Source: Phycisphaerales bacterium UBA7800 (GTDB lineage: Bacteria > Planctomycetota > Phycisphaerae > Phycisphaerales > Phycisphaeraceae). Taken from it: a stretch of DNA of 64,000 nucleotides. Position 1 is the stretch's first letter. Each line of letters opens with the position of its first letter. A model generated the notes under the pieces. That model ran no database searches. It worked only from the letters and a program-made list of their open reading frames with translations, and had not been told where the DNA came from. The stretch lies in NCBI GenBank assembly GCA_002480565.1, contig DLCK01000019.1:45345-109344 (forward strand), given 5' to 3'. Of the stretch, positions 1 through 8,719 are shown piece by piece. A program made the position numbers and the translations under genes.

Positions 1-1
1 G

Positions 2-592
2 CAGCTTTTTGAGTTTGTTTTAGATGAAGTTCCCGACATGCTCGATGGTATGCGACAAGGTGTTTCACGCATCCATGCTATTGTCAAAGGTCTGACCGAA
101 TACTCACGCGATGACTGTGGGAAAATGGATGCTGTCGATTTAAAAAAATGTGTCGATGATTCGCTAGTCATTTGTCAAAATCGTATTAAGCATATTGGCA
201 AGATTGATATTAATATCCAACCTGTCAATGGCAAAGTCTATGGGATCGCAAATCAAATTGAACAGGTCATTATCAACCTGTTGGGCAATGCTGCAGATGA
301 GTTGGAGCAAACCCCTGAAAGCCGAATTGAAATTGCTGTTGTGCAAGACGGTGACCATGCCTTGATCCGAATAATGGATAACGGCAAAGGTGTTAGCCCC
401 GAACTGGCGGATCGCATCTTTGACCCGTTTTTCACCACAAAAGGTGTGGGTAAAGGAACCGGATTGGGGCTGGCGATCTGCAGCAAGATACTTGCCAATC
501 ACAACGGTAAACTCAGCCTTGATCAGTCCTATGAAAATGGCGCTTGTTTCGTCATTGATTTACCAATCCATGACACGGAGGTACACCCGTGA
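2..592 (+). CDS. Sensor histidine kinase, C-terminal part (truncated by window edge)
   Basis: The reading frame is open from the first bases of the window, so the protein starts upstream and only its C-terminal ~196 residues are seen. The segment IHAIVKGLTEYSRDD is typical of the second helix of a HisKA dimerisation domain. A complete HATPase_c domain follows: an N box with NQIEQVIINLLGNAADEL, a G1 box DNGKGV, an F box FDPFFTTK and a G2 box GTGLGLA. It should autophosphorylate on an upstream histidine and pass phosphate to the response regulator whose GTG start overlaps its stop by 4 bases. Sensor domain and signal cannot be known from this window. Confidence 0.9.
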   Translation, partial: QLFEFVLDEVPDMLDGMRQGVSRIHAIVKGLTEYSRDDCGKMDAVDLKKCVDDSLVICQNRIKHIGKIDINIQPVNGKVYGIANQIEQVIINLLGNAADELEQTPESRIEIAVVQDGDHALIRIMDNGKGVSPELADRIFDPFFTTKGVGKGTGLGLAICSKILANHNGKLSLDQSYENGACFVIDLPIHDTEVHP

Positions 593-1026
593 ATGTGTCA
601 CTATTGATCGTTGATGATGAAGAGCAGATTCGCCAGATGCTTGCCAGGCACTTTCGACTGCTGGGATATGATGTTCATACAGCCTGTGACGGGCAAGATG
701 CAATCGATGTCTTTGAGTCAATGAAAATTGATATTATTATCTCAGACATACTTATGCCCAATATGAAGGGCACCGATATGCTACGTCATATCAAACGCAG
801 CAGCCCCATGACGCATGTAATTATGATCAGCGGCTATGTCTGTCTGGACAATGCGATGTGTTGTATGCGAAATGGTGCACAAACTATCATCTTTAAGCCA
901 CTCGAAGATATGACAGAGCTGGAAAACGCAGTGCTTCGAGCCGTTGAAGATATTCAGCATTGGCTTAAGGTTCTCAAGCAATTGCAATCACAAAAACCGG
1001 GAATGGTGGGACATGACACAAAATAA
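589..1026 (+). CDS. Response regulator, receiver domain only
   Basis: A single CheY-like receiver domain of 145 residues with no DNA-binding output domain. Key residues are visible: acidic pair D9-D10 with E11-E12, phosphoacceptor D53 in ISDILMPN, switch serine S81 in MISGY and K103 in FKP. It starts at GTG 589, overlapping the kinase stop as GTGA, which implies translational coupling; the next gene in turn starts 14 bases before this one ends. It is most likely a phosphorelay intermediate or a protein-protein output of the upstream kinase. The residue after the receiver core is a short helix, too small for an effector. Confidence 0.9.
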   Translation: MNVSLLIVDDEEQIRQMLARHFRLLGYDVHTACDGQDAIDVFESMKIDIIISDILMPNMKGTDMLRHIKRSSPMTHVIMISGYVCLDNAMCCMRNGAQTIIFKPLEDMTELENAVLRAVEDIQHWLKVLKQLQSQKPGMVGHDTK

Positions 1027-3199
1027 CGCACCAACCATTAATATAGATGATAGTCTTGTCCAGGAGTTCATTGACGAATCTCTGGACATGCTTTCGTCAC
1101 TTGACTCCCGTTTTATTGAGCTTGAAGAGCAGCCCGGTGAACTATCTATCATTGAAGCAATCTTCCGACCCGTTCATTCGATCAAGGGAAACTCCGGATT
1201 CTTCGGGTTTGTGCAGGTTAAGCATCTTGCTCATGAGCTTGAAACACTTCTGGATTTGATGCGTAAAGGTAAACTGCATGTTTGTAGTGATGTGATCAAC
1301 ATCCTGCTTGATGGTATGGATGCACTGCGATTAATGCTATCACGTGTCAAGCAAGGACAAAATGAACTTGAAGACGGAGATACTTCCGCTCAGTTGATTA
1401 TTGATCGTGCTAAAGTTGCAGCCAACGGCGACGATCCAATGGTGCATTGGCAACAAATCATCAAAATACTCGACAAAATTTCACCGATGCTTGGTGAACA
1501 GGACGGCGATCTAACAGATAGCTTCGGTGAATTAACGCAGTTGCTAACTAAGCTCAATCCCGCGAAGTCCGAGACAGGTTCCAATGGCGGTGGCTTGCAG
1601 ATTCTTTTAGAGATGGTTCAATCACTCAAGCAAAAGCCTGATGATGAGCAGCTTATCAGTACCTTCCAAAACCAACTGCATCAATCGCATACCGATACTG
1701 AAGATCGTGAAGCTCAAGAAGTACTCGATGAGTTGTTGGAAACACTTGATGTATTTGCTGGGACGATCGGCCTTGATGAATTGGCGTTGGCAGTCCTTGA
1801 GGAAAAACTTAATACGATCAACGCCAACGCCATCCCGATGCCTGAACAGGAAGAACAATCGCAACAGGTTCCGTCAAGTGATGGGCAAAGTCAAAATCAA
1901 GCTGCTGACGAACAGCAAGCCAATTCATCTACCGAAACTCCCGATAAGCCCTCAGCTGCCAAATCTACCAAGCCTGCCAAGTCGCATGAGTCCACCAAGA
2001 CCATGCGAGTCAGTGAAGCTTACATAGATAACTTTCTTGAATATGTAGGCGAATTAATTGTCGTCGGAGATATGTATTCCAATGTCTATAACCAGATGAT
2101 TCTCAGTCAAGTTGAACGCAAGCTCATTACCACACTTAAACGTACCAATGAGACTTTCAACTCACTAAGTCATCAGCTTCAGGAAAGTATCATGTCCATC
2201 CGCTGCGTGCCAGTAGGGACATTGCTTCAAAAGGTGCCACGACTGGTGCGTGATGTAGCTCGGATATCAGGTAAGGATATATCCGTTTCTGTTACGGGCG
2301 ATACCGTGGAAATGGACAAGAGTCTTGTTGATCTGCTTGATGCACCGCTGGTTCATATGGTGCGTAACGCAGCAGATCATGGCATTGAAAACCCACAGGC
2401 ACGTAAAGAAGCTGGTAAACCAGAACAAGGTCATATTCAAGTTGATATTATCGAGTCCGACTCTCGTATCATGCTCAGTATTGCGGATGATGGTGGCGGT
2501 ATTCGCCTGGATAAGATCAAAGCCAAAGCTGAATCATTGGGGCTAATCGCACCTGGTACGGACCTCGATGAGCAAGCATTGATTAACTGTTTGTTTGCAT
2601 CAGGCGTTTCAACTGCTGAACAGATTACCGATGTCTCCGGCAGAGGTGTCGGTATGGATGTTGTGAAACGCATGATTGACGATGCAGGTGGTAGTATCAG
2701 TATCCAAACCAAACTCGGCGAGGGGACAACCTTCAGTGTGGAATTACCTAAGTCTGTTACCACGCAAATCATGTCAGCCTATCTATTGGAAGTTGAAGGC
2801 CAGAAATATGCCTTACCATTAAATTGCATTCAAGAGACGGTCTGCATTGATCCAGCCACCGTGAAGTCCGTGATGCAGTCAGGTGAATTGACATACCATA
2901 ATGGCTCAGCATTCCCTTTGGTTGAGCTCAAAGAGATTCTTGGTTTGCCATCAAGTCCTCAAACAGGGGAGGATGATGATCGTCAGATACTGGTGTTGGT
3001 TCGAAATGAAACGGCAACCGTTGCAGTTAAAATCGACGATGTTCTGGGGATCCAACAGATTGTACTCTGCAAAATCGATGGCATGGAAGAAGGTAATGAG
3101 TTGATCAAAGGGGGCGCCCAAATGGGTGATGGAACGATCGTACTGATTCTCAATCCAGATATCCTTCAGGGTTCGATCAGTCGTGATCAAGCAGCATGA
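1013..3199 (+). CDS. CheA-like hybrid chemotaxis/signal histidine kinase
   Basis: Start chosen at ATG 1013 (GGTGGG just upstream), giving 728 residues; the frame is open back to 944 but that part lies inside the regulator gene. Domain order: Hpt with phosphorylatable H55 in PVHSIKGN; a long Q/S/P/K-rich linker to about residue 340 in place of a clear CheY-binding P2 domain; P3 dimerisation (EAYIDNFLEYVGELIVVGDM); P4 ATPase with LVHMVRNAADHGIE, DDGGGI and GRGVGMDVV; C-terminal CheW-like P5 domain. It forms an overlapping operon with a sensor kinase fragment and a receiver protein, but no receptor, CheW, CheR or CheB lies downstream. It may therefore control a chemosensory-like pathway (for example pili) rather than flagella. 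That role is inference. Confidence 0.9.
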   Translation: MTQNNAPTINIDDSLVQEFIDESLDMLSSLDSRFIELEEQPGELSIIEAIFRPVHSIKGNSGFFGFVQVKHLAHELETLLDLMRKGKLHVCSDVINILLDGMDALRLMLSRVKQGQNELEDGDTSAQLIIDRAKVAANGDDPMVHWQQIIKILDKISPMLGEQDGDLTDSFGELTQLLTKLNPAKSETGSNGGGLQILLEMVQSLKQKPDDEQLISTFQNQLHQSHTDTEDREAQEVLDELLETLDVFAGTIGLDELALAVLEEKLNTINANAIPMPEQEEQSQQVPSSDGQSQNQAADEQQANSSTETPDKPSAAKSTKPAKSHESTKTMRVSEAYIDNFLEYVGELIVVGDMYSNVYNQMILSQVERKLITTLKRTNETFNSLSHQLQESIMSIRCVPVGTLLQKVPRLVRDVARISGKDISVSVTGDTVEMDKSLVDLLDAPLVHMVRNAADHGIENPQARKEAGKPEQGHIQVDIIESDSRIMLSIADDGGGIRLDKIKAKAESLGLIAPGTDLDEQALINCLFASGVSTAEQITDVSGRGVGMDVVKRMIDDAGGSISIQTKLGEGTTFSVELPKSVTTQIMSAYLLEVEGQKYALPLNCIQETVCIDPATVKSVMQSGELTYHNGSAFPLVELKEILGLPSSPQTGEDDDRQILVLVRNETATVAVKIDDVLGIQQIVLCKIDGMEEGNELIKGGAQMGDGTIVLILNPDILQGSISRDQAA

Positions 3200-3249
3200 T
3201 GGCTAATACCTGTTGAACTGAATCACTGTAAAGAATACATAGCCGATAT

Positions 3250-3337
3250 AAAAACCGCGAGCCTTACTGGCCCCCCGGACACCTTGGAATTCCCGGAACC
3301 AGAATTCGTCGGTAGGGTCCCATGTTAAGACTCGCGG
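3250..3337 (-). terminator. Long-stem terminator or structured RNA after the zinc-ribbon gene
   Basis: The arms CCGCGAG (3255-3261) and CTCGCGG (3331-3337) enclose about 70 nt holding a second inverted repeat (GGAATTC near 3284 and GAATTC near 3302). Read on the minus strand, the outer stem is followed by five T. It lies just downstream of the minus-strand zinc-ribbon gene and can serve as its terminator. The stem is much longer than a normal intrinsic terminator, so it could also be a structured RNA or a mobile hairpin. Confidence 0.6.
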
Positions 3338-3354
3338 CATCAATGGATCGACAG

Positions 3355-3732
3355 TTAAGACATACGTGGTTTGGCAAACCATCCCTTGAGCATGTCCATC
3401 ACAGTCACATCCTTGAGGTCGGAAAATTCACCAGCATCCAGATACACACCACCACACCCCGGACATTGTTCGTACCAGATGTGTGGCTGCTGGTGGTCAA
3501 CCATCTGACTCATCCTGTGAAGACACTTCGGACAGTCATAAACCCCCAGCTTGTTGTGCTCTTCCCCCACAGAAGGGCTCCCCGCATCGATGATCTCCGA
3601 CCCCTTGATTGCAATGAGCTTTTTACACTCATGCAAATCAAACCATAAACCTTTGCAGCACTCACATCGCTCAATGGTCAATCCTTCAAAATCAACTTCC
3701 CGCATCGTGTTCTGACATTTTGGGCAACGCAT
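3355..3732 (-). CDS. Double zinc-ribbon protein (zf-TFIIB type)
   Basis: A 125-residue soluble protein with two copies of a four-cysteine zinc ribbon: C3/C6 with C23/C26 (RCPKC ... RCECCKGLWFD) and a second set YDCPKC ... QCPGCGGVYLD. The Cx2C-GxWxD pattern is that of the zf-TFIIB family of bacterial zinc-ribbon proteins. Each ribbon is followed by an acidic helix (LHECKKL, AGEFSDL). Function in this family is not well defined; nucleic-acid or protein binding is likely. It is transcribed alone on the minus strand, divergent from the sigma factor gene at 3810, and ends in front of a long hairpin. Confidence 0.75.
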   Translation of the reverse strand: MRCPKCQNTMREVDFEGLTIERCECCKGLWFDLHECKKLIAIKGSEIIDAGSPSVGEEHNKLGVYDCPKCLHRMSQMVDHQQPHIWYEQCPGCGGVYLDAGEFSDLKDVTVMDMLKGWFAKPRMS

Positions 3733-3809
3733 TGTTTATTCCTTTCGATTCATAATATAAGACCATTCATGCATCCAAAGATGGGAAATTTGCGTTGGCA
3801 GTCGCAGAG

Positions 3810-4478
3810 ATGCATAGTGAAAAAATATTGACGCGCGTACTAAACCCATCGCATTCCAATTACACTCATGTGTACATGACTTCATTGAGTTGTACATCAC
3901 AAGCCACCCCAGTGGATGTATTAAAGGGGGCCAGTCAATCTCCTGCGATGGTGCTTGATGAGCTTGTCATGCAGGCGATGCGTGGAGATCAGGACTCACG
4001 AAACAAGCTCTTGCGATTCATGCAGGATCGTTGGTTTCGCTTTGCCGTTGCAAATACAGGTTGTCATGACATGGCGATGGAGGCGACCCAGGAGACAGCT
4101 TTACGTGTCCTTGAACAGCTTCAGCGATTTGAAGGTCAGTCCACTTTTTCGACTTGGTCTTTGGGGATTGCCTTGAATGTCTGCCGTGAACTTAAACGAA
4201 AAGCCGCCCGACAGAACCGACGGAGTCTGCTACGCCTTACGTGGTTTAAACAGACTGAGTCTGTGGCACACCCCGTTGTTGAGCAGGCCGAACATCTGGA
4301 TTTACTGCACAAGCATCTGGCAGAACTTTCAGATCGACAAAGAGAAGCCATCAGCCTGCGGTACTTTGAACATTGTACAACTCAGCAGACTGCCGAGTTA
4401 ATGGGAGTATCCACGGGAACTGTCAAAGCAACCTTGTCTCAGGCCATCTCGCAATTGCGGCGGAATTGGAGTGATTGA
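3810..4478 (+). CDS. ECF-like sigma-70 family RNA polymerase sigma factor
   Basis: Region 2 runs from about residue 52 to 120 (QAMRGDQDSRNKLLRF, then the FEGQSTFSTWSLGIALNVC core-binding/-10 segment) and region 4 is at the C-terminus (LSDRQREAISLRYFE ... VSTGTVKATLSQAISQLR), the helix-turn-helix that reads the -35 element. No region 3 is present, as in ECF sigma factors. I chose ATG 3810; TTG 3795 and ATG 3876 are alternatives since no strong Shine-Dalgarno decides. The next gene begins one base after the stop, and a third follows by ATGA overlap, so the three are one unit; the second gene encodes a membrane protein that may act as anti-sigma or as a target. Confidence 0.88.
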   Translation: MHSEKILTRVLNPSHSNYTHVYMTSLSCTSQATPVDVLKGASQSPAMVLDELVMQAMRGDQDSRNKLLRFMQDRWFRFAVANTGCHDMAMEATQETALRVLEQLQRFEGQSTFSTWSLGIALNVCRELKRKAARQNRRSLLRLTWFKQTESVAHPVVEQAEHLDLLHKHLAELSDRQREAISLRYFEHCTTQQTAELMGVSTGTVKATLSQAISQLRRNWSD

Positions 4479-4479
4479 T

Positions 4480-4899
4480 ATGTCAGACCAAATAAACAAA
4501 AAAACAGAAATCCGCAATGCCTATCATTCACTTAAGTATCAAGGTGACCTGGTTGAAGATATCAATCAGCGAGTTCCCAAACCACGTCGACGTACCATTG
4601 TAAAGCGGATGTCGATTGCAGCTTTGATTGCGTTTACTTTGTGGGTTGGTCTTGCCATCGTCTCACAGAAGCATACAAGTCCATTGAATATCTCAAAGCA
4701 TATGCATTTGAGTTTGAAGGACAGTCTGTCTTTGCCGACTTCTGTTCCTAATTTAATCATGCCAGCAATGCCACGTGGTATGTCTTTTACCCCAAGTATT
4801 CCCGGGCGATTGCCATCGGTTGGTCAATTGCCTTCCGTTTCAAACGATGCATCACGTTCGAAATATCCTGTTCCACCTATCAAGGAGTTATCAATATGA
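4480..4899 (+). CDS. Single-pass membrane protein of the sigma-factor operon
   Basis: A 139-residue protein not recognised as a known family. The N-terminal 40 residues are charged and cytoplasmic-looking, with a basic stretch PKPRRRTIVKR followed by one hydrophobic segment at about residues 43-62. The C-terminal part is rich in S, P and M and probably extracytoplasmic and disordered. Start ATG 4480 is preferred over GTG 4471 because TTGGAG sits 8 bases before it. Position directly behind an ECF-like sigma gene and the one-TM topology suggest an anti-sigma role, but the usual zinc-binding HxxxCxxC motif is absent, so this is only a guess. Confidence 0.7.
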   Translation: MSDQINKKTEIRNAYHSLKYQGDLVEDINQRVPKPRRRTIVKRMSIAALIAFTLWVGLAIVSQKHTSPLNISKHMHLSLKDSLSLPTSVPNLIMPAMPRGMSFTPSIPGRLPSVGQLPSVSNDASRSKYPVPPIKELSI

Positions 4900-5357
4900 A
4901 AACGCACAACACCAAATATCAACTATGTATTATCGGCTTGCTGGGTCTTGTCGTAGGCATGCTCGTTGCCAGTCCATCAGCAAATGAAGATCAGCCTGAG
5001 AAAGAACATGTCTATGCACAATATCAATCTCCACAGGATGGCTTATTCCAGACTGTTGGTAACGGGAAAGAAATCACCAACGATCAACTGGCTTTGTTCC
5101 AGTCGATATTTGATCTGATCAACCAATATACGGCTGTGGTAGACAACCCTACCGCATGCTCGGTTGCTGCGATCATGAGTATTGACGATCACGTCAGTAC
5201 ACCTGAGGAGTCGATTAAACTCCTTGAAAGTACTTTGCAGTCTGCGACCAATGACAAAGTCCGTCGAGCGATCCGCCTAAAGCTGCTTGAGCTTTACAGC
5301 AAGGTCGGCCAGAAGGGTAATGCCCATGAAATGCTTCGCAAGTTGATTATCCAGTAA
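4896..5357 (+). CDS. Exported hypothetical protein with helical C-terminus
   Basis: A 153-residue protein overlapping the preceding stop as ATGA. Residues 8-27 form a hydrophobic signal/anchor (LCIIGLLGLVVGMLVASPS). The C-terminal ~70 residues look like two or three paired amphipathic helices (EESIKLLESTLQSATNDKVRR, LKLLELYSKVGQKGNAHEML), reminiscent of TPR repeats. It has no catalytic motif that I can see. Its coupling to the sigma factor and single-pass membrane protein suggests a shared envelope function. It ends 28 bases before an intrinsic terminator. Confidence 0.7.
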   Translation: MKTHNTKYQLCIIGLLGLVVGMLVASPSANEDQPEKEHVYAQYQSPQDGLFQTVGNGKEITNDQLALFQSIFDLINQYTAVVDNPTACSVAAIMSIDDHVSTPEESIKLLESTLQSATNDKVRRAIRLKLLELYSKVGQKGNAHEMLRKLIIQ

Positions 5358-5384
5358 CATATACTCAACCAATATAAATATATA

Positions 5385-5420
5385 AACCTTCGGCTGAGAG
5401 ATCGGTCGAAGGTTTTATAT
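5385..5420 (+). terminator. Intrinsic terminator of the sigma-factor operon
   Basis: AACCTTCG at 5385-5392 pairs with CGAAGGTT at 5407-5414 and is followed by TTTATATT. It lies between two convergent genes and has A-rich DNA on the other side, so it may work in both directions. Confidence 0.75.
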
Positions 5421-5438
5421 TCAGGTAGAGGCTTTGGT

Positions 5439-7868
5439 TTATTCAGTGTCTATTTGGGTGCCAGCTTGCGTGAGCGTTTCATCCGTTGATAACGGGTCCA
5501 CTTCACGACAACTTGCAGTGAGAATCGTAATGAGTTCCTTAAGCTCCGCCTGCCAGGCGTCCGCCATCATGCCGTGAGGTGTGATCTGCATGAACTCTTC
5601 ACAAAGTAGAATCATCCGCAGCAGGTGCTTGAAGATGACACCTTCCTGCTTGGCAAGATCATGGGTCTGAATATAGTCGTTGAAATTGCCGCCCATGTTC
5701 ACCAGATCACCTACGCACCAGACTGCGGTGATGGGTACGCGACCTGCATGCTTGACCTTGTTTTGGAAAAAGTGATACATCTTTTCCGCCAAGGGGATGG
5801 GGAAATTAGGTGTCTCGCCAAAGGCTAAATCCTGATCGTGTGGGCGGGGAGGGTATAACTCTTCCTGTGTAAACAAACCTGCTTGAATCAATGCCGGATC
5901 AAGATGTTCTGTTGCTAGTAATCCAGGTGGCAAGTCTTCATAGTGAGGTACGCGAACATGTCGTGCAACTGACCCGGGCAGTTCCAACAACGATTCCATA
6001 ATCTGCATACGCTCATGCTTATCCGACTGGCCAAGATAATCCAGCAGGAACGCACCATACAACGGTTGCACCGCACGGAAGACCAGCATTTCCTTTAGGC
6101 GAGATGTGGGCTTGGCTTCTATCGGTTGATAGTCTGCATACAACGTTGCGGTTGGAGACTTGGGCTTCTTTTTGACCTTGTTTTCCTGCGGTTTTTGTGC
6201 CGGTGCCGTGCCTTTGCCAAGTCCTGTTCCAATGCTCAATGATGCCATCAAGTCATCGACGCTTTTGGGTTTGTCGGTCTCTTTTTCTTTGGCTGTGTCA
6301 TCTGTTTTGTCATCCGCATCATCACCGGGTTGCTTGGGCATCGGCGGCGGTGGAGAGAGTTGGACAAAGCCTTGCTCGTGTAGCGTGGCAAGCATGGCTT
6401 TGAGATGTTCCTGACAATCACTGATCGCAGCAGGGATCATCATCCGCTTATCAACCGCTTCGCGCAGGAACGTCACATCCGGTGAGTCGTTAAGCAGAAA
6501 TGCTAACAACCGCCAGGGGAGATGGCCTTTGGACTCCAGGTTGCCAGGTTCAGCGATCTGCAATTTTTCAAACTGAGCTTCCGACCAATACTGCACACCT
6601 TCGCGACGTTTGGGCGTCTTCTTTTCGAGCTTCTTTCGCATTGCCCGCATCTTGGGGTCTTTGCTATCTTCGGGGATTTGCTCGACTTTTTCTTTGTGAC
6701 GCAAAATTTTGACATCGTCTTCATGGGCCACCGCATAGACATGTCCCTGCGTATCAAATTGGGGTCGACCTGCACGTCCAAACATCTGATGCGCGTTACT
6801 TGCTGCGATGACTTTCTTTCTGCCTTTGGGCCCCTTAAGGAGTTCCGTGATGACGACGGATCGTGCAGGTAGGTTCATGCCTGCTGCAAGGGTCTCAGTA
6901 CATACACAGATGGAGAGTAATTTCTGTTGGAAGAGTTCTTCAACCAACCTGCGATGCTTGGGGAGGAGTCCGGCATGATGCACACCGATACCACGAAGCA
7001 GGATGCGTTTGAGTTTCGGGCCGATACCCCCTGAAAAGCCTCCAGCAGTGTCGACTTCTTCCAGGGCTTCTGCGATTTTCTTTTGCTGATCGCCATTGAG
7101 CATGTCCTTGCCACGCAACAGTTCTGCGGTGTTCCAGCATTTCTCACGGTCAAAGCAGAATACCAAAGCAGGCGTCTTGCGTGACTCCTCGTCGCCCTGA
7201 CTCATTGATGCGAGTAAGTCGGGTAGCAATTCGTTTTCCCAGTGATACGTCAGCGGGACTTTGCGTTCGGTGCCGTTGATCCATTGCAGGTCACGTTTAT
7301 GGGATCGCTTAAGCCACGACAGAAATTCCATGCCGTTACCGACGGTTGCTGAGAGTAGCATCAGTCGGACGTTGGCAGGCAGCATGGCCAAACTCAATTC
7401 CCAGACGATCCCACGTTCAGGGTCGGCAAAGGAATGAAACTCGTCCATCACCACGCAGGCCACATCATCGAAACTGAAACTTCCGGGGGTATGTAATCGG
7501 TTAAGCAAAATTTCCGCGACGACAACTTTGATCGGCGCATCAGGATTGACCGACCGATTACCAGTGACCAGTCCAACAAGGTTGCGATTAAATCCCCATT
7601 TTTCTGCCGCATCCTGCACCTCGGTGAACTTCTGCTCGGTGAGCGCGATCAATGGCGTGGTGTAATACGCGGACTTACCCGTCTGCAACGCTTCGTAAAG
7701 CGCAGCCTCCGCGATAAGCGTCTTGCCCGTCCCCGTCGGCGCACAAACCAGCACGCCCTCGTCGGTCGAGAAATACGCCATGAGCGCCTCCTCCTGCACC
7801 GGATACGGCTCGTAGGGGAGTTGATCGAGGTAGTTGAGTAAGATGTCGTCACGGGTTAAATCTGGCAT
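5439..7868 (-). CDS. Ski2-like DEAD/DEAH-box helicase
   Basis: An 809-residue superfamily 2 helicase. Start set at ATG 7868 because the frame upstream runs through a REP repeat and the helicase homology begins at once (MPDLTRDDIL). Motifs: Q-like PVQEEAL near residue 23, Walker A APTGTGKT at 43-50, motif II DEFH at 142-145, motif III LLSATVG, motif VI QMFGRAGRP. DEVH/DEFH boxes and the layout fit the Ski2/Mtr4/Brr2 group, which unwinds RNA or DNA in 3'-5' direction. A strongly charged, proline-rich linker (QPGDDADDKTDDTAKEKETD) separates the helicase core from a C-terminal ~220-residue domain that I do not recognise. Adjacent to the RAYT/REP cluster, but without obvious functional link. Confidence 0.88.
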   Translation of the reverse strand: MPDLTRDDILLNYLDQLPYEPYPVQEEALMAYFSTDEGVLVCAPTGTGKTLIAEAALYEALQTGKSAYYTTPLIALTEQKFTEVQDAAEKWGFNRNLVGLVTGNRSVNPDAPIKVVVAEILLNRLHTPGSFSFDDVACVVMDEFHSFADPERGIVWELSLAMLPANVRLMLLSATVGNGMEFLSWLKRSHKRDLQWINGTERKVPLTYHWENELLPDLLASMSQGDEESRKTPALVFCFDREKCWNTAELLRGKDMLNGDQQKKIAEALEEVDTAGGFSGGIGPKLKRILLRGIGVHHAGLLPKHRRLVEELFQQKLLSICVCTETLAAGMNLPARSVVITELLKGPKGRKKVIAASNAHQMFGRAGRPQFDTQGHVYAVAHEDDVKILRHKEKVEQIPEDSKDPKMRAMRKKLEKKTPKRREGVQYWSEAQFEKLQIAEPGNLESKGHLPWRLLAFLLNDSPDVTFLREAVDKRMMIPAAISDCQEHLKAMLATLHEQGFVQLSPPPPMPKQPGDDADDKTDDTAKEKETDKPKSVDDLMASLSIGTGLGKGTAPAQKPQENKVKKKPKSPTATLYADYQPIEAKPTSRLKEMLVFRAVQPLYGAFLLDYLGQSDKHERMQIMESLLELPGSVARHVRVPHYEDLPPGLLATEHLDPALIQAGLFTQEELYPPRPHDQDLAFGETPNFPIPLAEKMYHFFQNKVKHAGRVPITAVWCVGDLVNMGGNFNDYIQTHDLAKQEGVIFKHLLRMILLCEEFMQITPHGMMADAWQAELKELITILTASCREVDPLSTDETLTQAGTQIDTE

Positions 7869-7892
7869 AGTGGGACAGGATAACAAAGAACG

Positions 7893-7993
7893 GTAGGGTG
7901 GGTAGAGGCGCTTCGCCGAAACCCACCATTGGAATTCACTTTGGTTGCAGGAATTGGTGGGTTTCACTCGAAGACTCGTTCTACCCACCCTAC
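7893..7993. repeat. REP/BIME palindrome, copy 1
   Basis: Imperfect palindrome bounded by GTAGGGTGGGTAGAGGCG and CTACCCACCCTAC. It contains a short sub-hairpin GGCGCTTCGCC. It lies between the helicase start and the RAYT gene and is nearly the same as the copies at 8553 and 9105. Confidence 0.85.
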
Positions 7994-8040
7994 GTCTGAG
8001 TTCAATCCAGATCAAGATCGTTTTTCAATCCACTGGTTCC

Positions 8041-8529
8041 TCAATCTGGAGTGAGGATTCCATTTTCGATAAAACGATGTAGTGATGAATGCTGCCAATC
8101 GACAGGTCGGTTGACATATCCATGTTTGACGGGATTGAAATGGATGTAATCAATATGTTGATTCATGTCGTTTTCATCTCGGAGCATATGTTCCCAGAAT
8201 CGCCGTTGCCAGATGCCTCGTTCCTTTTTGCGGATTCGACTTGGTGACCGGGACTCGTTGGCTTTGATGCCTCTACTGAACATACTTTTGATTTGTCGCC
8301 AACGTGTTGAATAATCTATATCACTCACTGGCAGTGTCCAGATGCAATGCAGATGTTCAGGCAGAATCACAGTTGCATCCATACGAAACGGATAACGTTG
8401 CTGCACCGTCGCAAACGCATCACGAAGCAATGCAATATGATCCAGTAATAGGGATTGGCTGCGATCCGCAAGTGCCAGTGTAAAGAAGTAACTCCCACCG
8501 GATTGTCGCCAACGTCGATAATTTGGCAT
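8041..8529 (-). CDS. REP-associated tyrosine transposase (RAYT, IS200-like Y1 family)
   Basis: A 162-residue protein of the transposase_17 (Y1) fold. The HUH metal-binding motif is H59-L60-H61 (ILPEHLHCIW) and the candidate nucleophile is Y128 in DYIHFNPVKHG, a segment diagnostic of RAYTs. WQRRFWEHMLRDE upstream of it is also typical. RAYTs nick and join single-stranded REP palindromes, and here three such palindromes flank the gene on both sides (7893, 8553, 9105). Length and motifs are complete, so the gene appears intact and possibly active. RAYTs are usually single-copy chromosomal genes rather than freely moving insertion sequences. Confidence 0.93.
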   Translation of the reverse strand: MPNYRRWRQSGGSYFFTLALADRSQSLLLDHIALLRDAFATVQQRYPFRMDATVILPEHLHCIWTLPVSDIDYSTRWRQIKSMFSRGIKANESRSPSRIRKKERGIWQRRFWEHMLRDENDMNQHIDYIHFNPVKHGYVNRPVDWQHSSLHRFIENGILTPD

Positions 8530-8552
8530 GGCAGAATTATAAGAAATTTAAA

Positions 8553-8676
8553 GTAGGGTGGGTAGAGGCGCTTCGCCGAAACCCGCCGTTTGGAATTACA
8601 ATAATCGCAAGATTGGTGGGTTCCCCGTGAAAGCCTATGGTGGGTTTCGTTCGCGGACTCACTCTACCCACCCTAC
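8553..8676. repeat. REP/BIME palindrome, copy 2
   Basis: Same outer arms as copy 1 (GTAGGGTGGGTAGAGGCG and ACTCTACCCACCCTAC) with a longer centre that carries an additional GTGGGTT half-unit. Starts 23 bases upstream of the RAYT start codon and may overlap its promoter. Confidence 0.85.
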
Positions 8677-8719
8677 ATGCTGCTTGCCAATATAATGTTT
8701 GGGTCAGGTGGATGTTTTT

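Noticed and set aside
7869..8015. N-terminal extension of the helicase to 8015
   Set aside because: The extension is a translation of the REP palindrome; helicase homology and a proper start are at 7868.
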